The position numbers and the translations under genes were made by a program. Source: Tausonia pullulans (taxonomy: Eukaryota > Basidiomycota > Tremellomycetes > Cystofilobasidiales > Mrakiaceae). Taken from it: DNA of 64,000 bases. Each line of letters opens with the position of its first letter. Within the stretch, counting starts at the first letter, position 1. The stretch is taken from NCBI GenBank assembly GCA_951802195.1, contig OX637625.1, forward strand, positions 62,001 to 126,000. Direction: 5' to 3'. The notes beneath the pieces are model-generated. The model did not search any database, was not told the origin of the DNA, and worked only from the letters and a program-made list of their open reading frames with translations. Below, piece after piece: positions 57,392 through 64,000 of the stretch.

Positions 57392-58633
57392 TCACATGGC
57401 CATCTCGGCCTGCAGCTGTCTGTGAGAAACGGAGAGAATCAGGTGTCAAAGATCAGATGATAAGACTGCAAGAAAATGGGACAGTGACACGGCATCGACG
57501 GACCTGAGCTGCGCCTCCTCGTCGTCCTCTTCCTCGGCCTGGCGGGCAGCTGTAGAGGCGAGAGCAATAAGATCGATAAGAGACCATCGCTAGACATGAT
57601 ATCAGGTCCGACTCACCTTCCCGGGAGTTGGAGACCCGGCCTGCTGTCGAAGGCGAGTGGACGGGCGCGCGCTCGGCGCCAAGCAGCCGGTCGTTGAGCT
57701 GCTCCTGCTCCAAGGCCTCGAGCTCGGCTTTGAGGTCCTCCTGGTGGTCGCGAGCGAAGACGAGAAACCGTCAGCGCAAATCTGGGGACCACACAGCATG
57801 GGGGGCAGCGCGTGACGCCAATCGTCCATGGGCCGCGAGGGGGGAGAGCACATGCTCGCTCGACTACTGACCTCGTCGGCGTCGTTCGTGAGACCCGCCG
57901 GGTGAGAGATGGCTTCCGAAATCTCGTTCGTAAGCTCCATCTGCTCTCGGACGGAATCCATCGTGGCGTCGACCTTATCGATGTTCCTACAAGGGAAAAG
58001 AGGACGGTTGAGTGACGGGGTTCGGAGCGAGCCGCCGGAGGCTCGTGGAGAGCGACCACGCACATCTTGCCGTGGATGCCCTTGAGCGCCTCACTACCGC
58101 GCTTCATGGCCTCCATCGTTTGAAGGTTCATGTTGGCTGACTCGAGCGCATTCATCTGCGAGCAAGAACCAAGTGTCAGGTGACGGGGCCGAGTTCGGTC
58201 GAAGCGGGTATCGAGCTCAGTCAGAAGGAATGCTGACCTGGGCCTCGAGCGTCATGCGAGTGCCCGCGAGTCGGTCGAGCTGGGCCTCATAGTTCTTCTT
58301 GGCACGAAGGGCAGCAAGGGCAACTGGAGGAAGCGCGAAGCGGAGGTCAACACCTTCTTGCTATGGCGAAGCATAGGGAGAAAGATAGAAACAATCAAGC
58401 GGTTGCACGCTCATCAGGCGCGCCGCGCGCTGCTACGGACCTCGCTTGTTGGATGTCGCATTGATCCTCGCCTTGTTCGTCTCGTCATCAATCTTCTTCA
58501 TGAGGAACTCCTCCTGCTTGTCGATCATAAGCAGCTGCTGACGGAGCTCGATGATGGCATTCTTGGCCTTGTTGGCCGATCCGGACGTGTCCTTGGAGCC
58601 GGAGCCCGCGACCCATGAGAGCCACGACGACAT
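57392..58633 (-). CDS. SNF7: ESCRT-III subunit SNF7/VPS32
   Basis: Core filament-forming ESCRT-III protein of 227 residues, which drives membrane scission into multivesicular bodies. Exons: 58441-58633, 58238-58323, 58064-58155, 57872-57986, 57617-57740, 57504-57549, 57392-57419. The amphipathic start MSSWLSWVAG, the basic helix hairpin (KNAIIELRQQLLMIDKQEEF, ALAALRAKKNYEAQLDRL), MNALESANMNLQTMEAMK, and the acidic C-terminal autoinhibitory part (EEEDDEEAQLRQLQAEMAM) are in the family order. The helix EDLKAELEALEQEQLNDRLL is the likely Vps4/Bro1-contact region. Divergent from the AP-3 beta gene. Confidence 0.93.
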
Positions 58634-59076
58634 GGTCAGGAAGACAGGGGGGTGAGGGGGTGAAAGGGAAGGAGAGCGGAAACGCTAGCGTGGCAGGCGA
58701 CTGAGATGAGAAGTGAGTGGTCAGAGGGGGGAGGGACGTAGGTCGGGCGAGACGTCAGCGCGCGTGGGGCGGCGACGAGCGGCCGAGCGCGCGAACGGTG
58801 ATGACGCACTGACGAGGAGAAGACGTGCGCGGTCGGAGAGCGAGGAGTGCTGATGCAGTCGCTGAGGAAGTTCCTTCGGGTATGGGTCGGGGTGTGTGGA
58901 CGGTAGCGAGAGAAGAGGACAGTGGGGAATTGGTGGAGGGCATTATGGGCGGGACTCGCGCTCGCTTGCTCGCCCGCGACGCTCGCTGGCTCTGTCGGAC
59001 TTGACGACGCCATCACCCGACACGATGGATCGACCGTCCTCCTAACCATCATCACAGACCACTGCCCGGTTCAGCC
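58634..59076. promoter_or_regulatory. Divergent promoter, SNF7 / AP-3 beta
   Basis: 443 bp between opposite start codons of two endolysosomal trafficking genes. Contains no supported gene; no operator recognised. Confidence 0.5.
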
Positions 59077-62000
59077 ATGGACTCCCTTGCCAGGCTCGGC
59101 CAGCGCGTCAGCGAACAGATCAAGGCGAGCTCGTCCGCACTCCGTCTTCTCGTCGTTGCTCGGCACGCGAGCTCTGGTGCTGACGAGACATCGACGCCGG
59201 GATCGCTTTGTCCTGCCTTGTATACAGGAGTCCACACGGGACTACACGTTTGCCAACGGCGGAAAAGACCTCCTGGATGGCGTCGACAACTCGGCAGGCA
59301 TCAGTCGCCTCCTCGATAGCTCCCACGAGAGGGACAAGGTCTCTGGCATGAAAGCACTCGTTGCAGTCAGTCCTCTCCTCTCTCTCACCGGACTCGGCGC
59401 TCTTGGGCTTGCTGCTCGCTCCCAGGTCGCCTCTGACATCCACTGGCATCTCCTTCTGTCTCTTCCCGTGATCACGACAACAGCTCATCTCGAAGGGTCG
59501 CAACGTCGCGTCGTTTTTCCCGCTCGTCGTCAAGAACGTCGGCTCATCCTCGTCCGAGCTTCGGAAACTCATCTACATCTACATCCTGCGCTACGCCGAA
59601 CAAGAGCCCGACCTCACACTTCTTTCCATCAACACGTTTCAGAAGGATCTCAATGGTATGTCCCGCGCCCTCGGCGGCGATCGCAGAGAGAGAGGAAGAA
59701 GATGGCGGCTTAGTCCCTGCTCCATCGCTCATCCCCGTCGGGTCGTGTCGTCCTGGTCCCCTCGCTTCTCCAGACGGCAACCCGCTCATTCGCAGCAAAG
59801 CCCTTCGCGTCCTCGCCGGCATTCGGGTCCCCAGCATCGGCTCCATCGTGCTCATGGCCATTAAGAAGGGTGCCTCGGACCCAAACCCTTATGTTCGCAA
59901 GGCCAGCGCGCTGGCGATCCCCAAGCTCTTCTCGTGCGTCCTCATTTTCAACAGTCGAGCCTGAGAAGCTAATCCACTCTCGGCGTCTGCGGACTCACAG
60001 TGCGGACCCCTCGCATTATGATACGCTGCTCCCGATCCTCGAGATCCTCCTGTCCGACCGCTCGCCTGTTGTCATCGGTTCGGCCGTATACGCCTTCACC
60101 GGGCTGTGTCCGCTCCGGCTAGACCTGCTTCACCGGCACTTTCGCAAGCTCTGCGCTATGGTTGTCGACTGCGACGAGTTTGGTCAGGTCGCGTTGGTTG
60201 AGCTCCTCGGTCGCTATGCCAGGACTATGCTTCTCGAACCCAACGTCAGCCCTGCACTATCCCGTGTTCCCCTCGTATGGAAGCTTATATCCTGGCAACC
60301 CCTCTCTCAGGCCTTCAACGCAGATGAAGAGAACCCCTCGGTTGACTACGATTTGCTCCTCCTACTACAATCAACCAATCTGCTTCTCTCGTCGTCCTCT
60401 CCAGCCGTCGTCATCTCAGCAGTCCGGCTTCATCACCATCTCTCCCCACAAGGATCGCCCCTGCCTCATCTTGGCCCGCCGCTTATACGAGTGCTAGCCT
60501 CTCGTAGCCAAGAGGGCGTCACCCTCGCGGTGCTGCGCTGCTTCAAGACTCTTGTGACCGAGCGGCCGGACATCTTTGACGATGACAGCTCCTTCTGGCG
60601 AAACTTTGTTGTTGGGGTTGGAGACTCGCGGGCTATCAGCTTGGAGAAGATCGCCGTCATGCAGGGCCTCAGTGGGAAGGAGAACGTCCGGGAGCTCGTC
60701 CAGGAGTTTCTTGTGCGTTCCCCTTTTCTTCCTGTGGCCGCCATTTGGCTGATCCCAACCTCCGCTTTCTCTTACAGTATTACGAACGTAGCCCAGACCC
60801 AGCGGTCTCCTCGGTTGCCATCACAGCCATCGGGGTCTGCGTCAAGTCGCAGCCGGAGATTGCTCCGTTGGCAGTCAAGGCTCTCATGAAGCTGCTCTCG
60901 AGCAAGCGAGGTGAGCTTCGATCGATCTGCGGAAGATTGGCTCTTCGATTTCTTACTCATCCCCTTTATAGAATCCACGACGACCACCAGTATACTCGTC
61001 CTCCGAAACCTTATCCTCTCCCCTTCTTCGACCTCACTGCCGACTTCGGATGCATCCCCCGCTCAGCTCGTCTCTCGGATCGCTCGCGGCTTATCCAGCA
61101 TCACGAATAGTGTCGCTCGAGCCACTATCATCTTGCTCGTTGGAGAGTTTCCTGGTGAAGATGGTTGCATGGGCAAGGAGATCCTTCGGCTCGGGATCAA
61201 GTCCTTCCTGAACGAGGTAGGGCATTCTGGTCTTTCCCCTCCTAGGTCGCCCTAACTAACGCAACGGTGACCCAGTCTTCGGCTGTCAAGCTTTCCCTGA
61301 TCTCTCTCGCGGTCAAACTACTCGCCCTGCCCTCTGGCAATGCGCCAGAACTTCAACTCCTCTCCCGACACCTTCTGACTCTATCGAAGTACGACGAGGA
61401 TTACGATGTGCGAGATCGCGCTCGGTTTGCCAGAAGTCTGGTCCGCGGCCTCCTCGACGAATCGTCCGAGACTGGCAATGGCGAGCAGGATGAGGAGGGC
61501 GATGCCGAGCGGGGAGGAGTTGTCCTTCGGCGAGAGCAAATTCAAGTCATTCTTGGGGGCGGCAGGACTGGCGACCTTGCGGAGGCAGGCCCTTCAGGTG
61601 GGTCACTACAGCGTCTTTCTTTCTGGCGTATCTCGACGACTGACGTCACCTGGTGTTCTGAACTTCCCCCCCCCCCCTCCCTCACCTTGTCACATTGCAG
61701 AGGACCCGACCGCAAAGGCTGAGCTCGGAACAGTCTCCTTCGCCATTGCACCGCATCACTTGGCGTCATACCGCCCTCTCCCAGCCTGGCTTGAGCAAGG
61801 GACCGAGTCGAGCTTGCGTGACACCGAAGAAGAAAAGGGCCTACCACCCACGCTTGCAATCACTTCCCTCAGTTCAGCCATGGCCAGTCAGCTGGGCTCG
61901 TCTGGAGGATTCGACGGCTTTGGGTCAGGGAACTCGAGTCCTGCGCTCGCAGGTGCTGCCATCCCGACCAACACTGCTCGCAGGGGTTTTGTCGATTTGG

Positions 62001-62276
62001 ATCGCTTCTACGATTCGGACAACGAAGAGTGAGTGTCGAGCTCTCACCCCATCGCGTTGAACGGCCGTCGCTGAAATAATCCTCCCCACTAGATCTGAGG
62101 AAGACGAAGACGAAGACGAAGACGACGACGAAGCCGAAGCCGAAGACGAAGATGAAGACGAAGACGAAGACGAAGAAGACGAAGAGGACAACAACGAAGG
62201 GGACGAGGCTGGGCAGGAGGGTTCTGATGAGGAGACCGAGGACGAGGACGAGACAGAGGGCTTCCTGAGGTCGTAA
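59077..62276 (+). CDS. APL6: AP-3 adaptor complex beta subunit
   Basis: Large beta subunit of the AP-3 coat, about 800 residues, acting in Golgi-to-vacuole transport. Exons: 59077-59151 (or 59154), 59228-59365, 59484-59655, 59774-59933, 60001-60244, 60311-60712, 60778-60910, 60972-61216, 61276-61597, 61701-62028, 62093-62276. Adaptin trunk motifs are [68 protein letters not shown] and [18 protein letters not shown]. After the trunk come a hinge and a C-terminal Asp/Glu tract of about 40 residues coded by a GAAGAC repeat, as in other AP-3 beta hinges; the ear domain is short or missing. The end of exon 1 is ambiguous by 3 nt. The 66-nt intron at 60245-60310 is in frame without stops. Confidence 0.9.
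62099..62192. repeat. GAAGAC-type trinucleotide/hexanucleotide coding repeat
   Basis: Imperfect tandem GAAGAC/GAC/GAA/GCC units in the last AP-3 beta exon, coding alternating Glu-Asp. Likely length-variable. Confidence 0.85.
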
Positions 62277-62362
62277 TGGAATGCTGCGGGGTGTTGCCTG
62301 CCTTGCTTGGATGAGCCGTGCTTGGGTGAGCAAATGAGGTTTTAGAAAGACCATTCTGCATC

Positions 62363-64000
62363 TCAGGGGGTCACGAGGATTTGTCTCGACCCATCGCCTG
62401 CCTTCGTGAACGCGACGTTGACCTCCCTTGCTTCTGGCTCTACATCTTCTACGCCATCGTCCCTTGGCAGCAGCTCCCACACGCGGACGTTGGGCAGCGC
62501 CAACCAGCCTGGCCGAAGGGCCGTGCATCGAATCTCGATCGACTGACTCTGCCCGGCTAGCAGCGCTGGCAGGCGAGACTGCCTTGGCCCGGCCCATGCG
62601 AAGGCGTCGGAGGACTCGATCTGAACCTGAAGCGCTGCAGAGCGACGCGTCGGTGAGAAGTTGTGGAGGACCAGGCGGAGACCGAACGGCTGGAGGACTC
62701 GAGGGCGAGCTGTTAAGGCGGAAAGAGTGGCGGAGATGGTGTCAAACGCAACGCGCTCGCCTGTCGCCGAAGACGAAGAGGGCGGGGGGGTCGGTAACGG
62801 GAAGATGGTGTGGGATACGGGATGCGTTTCAGGGTGGGACTTCCTGTCAGACGGGAGAACGATTGGGTCAGAAATCACAGCAAGCGCGGCTCGCGAGAAC
62901 GCAAGAAATGCGAACCTTCGCCATGCGACGTCGAGGAAGCCGCCGCTAGGTGCGGCCCGGACTTGAGACAGAGGGCGATCGTCCTCGTCGAGATCGTCCT
63001 CGTCGGAGATGAGATCGAATAGCGAGACAATGGAGAAGGAGGACCCCGTCTCCCAAGCTGCAATGTTAGTAGTTAACATCAGCGGAGAGTGAGAATGGGA
63101 AAGGAAGGCAGAATGTTCACTGAGAGGGAACTGGGTCTCAGAGAGAGTGGAGGATAATGAAATCTTGGCCCGAGCGTCCTGGTTCGCAGACAACGAAGTA
63201 CAGGTCAGCTTTGCGCAGAGTACTCTCATTACAAGGCGCTCTCACCCTTGGTGTGAACTCTATGGATGATATTACGATCGGCCAGCTGCCCTTCATGCCA
63301 AGCTTGGCCGAAACGACAACTTCGCCCTCGACGTCCTGGCTGTCCTCCTCGTAGCTCGCTGAATCCAGAAGACCAACCAGCATCTCTCGAGGCGCCGACC
63401 GCTTTGTGTCGAAGGTTGCCGAGAGCGGATGCTCGCATGCGATCGAGATTGACTTGATGATCTCGTCGAAGTGCGGTTCAGCACTGGCATCCTCGGCTGA
63501 GGACGTTGGGCACGAAGTGACAGAAAGGTCGAGGATGCGCTCGCCGGCGGACGCCTCAGGCAAGAAAAGGATGGAAGTGCAAAGATTGGCGTTCGGCTGG
63601 ATACTGCCCAGCGAGATACGCTTGATGAAGGATCTTGATGAGACGTCGCTAACGCAAATTGCATCTCCTGAAGGCGGAGGACACTATTCAGGCATTCTTT
63701 CCAAAGGCGCGTGAGGGAGGAGATGAACAAACCTGCGTGCTCGTCGAAAGCAGAGAGCAAGACGTCCAGCCAGAGGTCATACGTGAGGGCGTCCTCGTTG
63801 GTGATGGAAACCGAGACCGGGAAAGTCTCTCCAACGTACGCCGGGGGAGCAAAGGATACATCCACGTTGATGCGGTGAGGAGGGCGAGTGAAACTGTGGA
63901 GAAAGGAGTCATGCTCCACGCCTGTCTGACTCAGACCGCGCCCCTCACTTACGTCGTCACCGTAGGTCGTGGCCGCTCGATCCCAATGTAGCGAAGAGGG
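62363..64000 (-). CDS. TRAPPC11: TRAPPC11-like trafficking protein, C-terminal part
   Basis: 3' part of a minus-strand gene that runs out of the window. Exons: 63953-64000 (open), 63733-63893, 63246-63667, 63121-63208, 62363-63057. About 471 residues are visible. The segment RYIGIERPRPTVTT, then RINVDVSFAPPAYVGETFPV and VSITNEDALTYDLWLDVLL, is typical of the Gryzun (putative trafficking) domain of TRAPPC11; beta-rich, Ig-like sequence continues to the end. A disordered Ser/Pro stretch precedes GERVAFDTISATLSAL. TRAPPC11 belongs to a TRAPP tethering complex at the early secretory pathway. Convergent with AP-3 beta across 86 bp. The family call is by motif memory and moderately sure. Confidence 0.75.

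Noticed and set aside
1-64000. tRNA, rRNA, CRISPR, transposon or virus-derived sequences
   Set aside because: No A/B-box pair, conserved rRNA segment, regular repeat-spacer array, or transposase, integrase or capsid-like frame was seen by eye. A weak or short tRNA could be missed without a covariance-model scan.

Overview
The window is nuclear DNA of a GC-rich, very intron-rich fungus. Twenty-four protein genes sit in 64 kb (about one per 2.7 kb) and I could build exon models for all of them, about 200 coding exons in total. Introns are short (mostly 50-100 nt) with donors such as GTGAGT, GTGCGT and GTCAGT, and many exons are only 6-30 nt. A cytochrome-b5-fused sphingolipid-type desaturase, a Rheb GTPase, TRAPPC11 and this gene architecture fit a basidiomycete, most likely a Pucciniomycotina (Microbotryomycetes-like) yeast. 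The lineage is inferred from style, not proven. Almost all exon models close in frame from start to stop, which is the main support for the coordinates. I see no rRNA, tRNA, CRISPR, transposon or virus-derived element.

Layout. 1-13.4 kb (plus strand): end of an unrecognised gene, the lysine methyltransferase EFM6, a zinc polyol/alcohol dehydrogenase, Rheb, cysteinyl-tRNA synthetase and an unrecognised acidic/serine-rich protein. 13.6-22.2 kb (minus): the ARF exchange factor SEC7, a 200-N assembly gap, and an unrecognised membrane protein whose 3' end falls in the gap. 22.3-26.5 kb (plus): a HAD phosphatase and a CobW/COG0523 metal-chaperone GTPase. 26.8-38.3 kb (minus): a possible HAPSTR1-like protein, an unrecognised two-segment membrane protein, a delta-8-type sphingolipid desaturase, a secreted CHRD-domain protein and an ACAD10/11-type acyl-CoA dehydrogenase. 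38.7-40 kb (plus): EFM5. 40.1-44.1 kb (minus): gamma-tubulin complex protein SPC98/GCP3. 45.0-48.7 kb (plus): copper P-type ATPase CCC2. 49.0-52.5 kb (minus): ribosome-rescue GTPase HBS1. 52.7-53.6 kb (plus): a FHIT-type HIT hydrolase. 53.6-58.6 kb (minus): glutamyl-tRNA synthetase and ESCRT-III SNF7. 59.1-62.3 kb (plus): AP-3 beta subunit. 62.4-64 kb (minus): the 3' part of TRAPPC11.

How the genes relate. This is a housekeeping region. Two themes recur. Translation: two eEF1A lysine methyltransferases, two aminoacyl-tRNA synthetases and HBS1. Membrane traffic: SEC7, SNF7, AP-3 beta and TRAPPC11, the last three consecutive. The most unusual signals are in gene architecture: serial micro-exons (one 6-nt exon splits the catalytic-zinc cysteine codon of the dehydrogenase), a start codon split by an in-frame intron in HBS1, a GC-AG intron in the HIT gene, a second in-frame ATG adding a mitochondrial-type presequence to CysRS, a Rheb with no CaaX box, and a perfect 11-bp hairpin between two genes. 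I did not find a convincing new multi-gene system.
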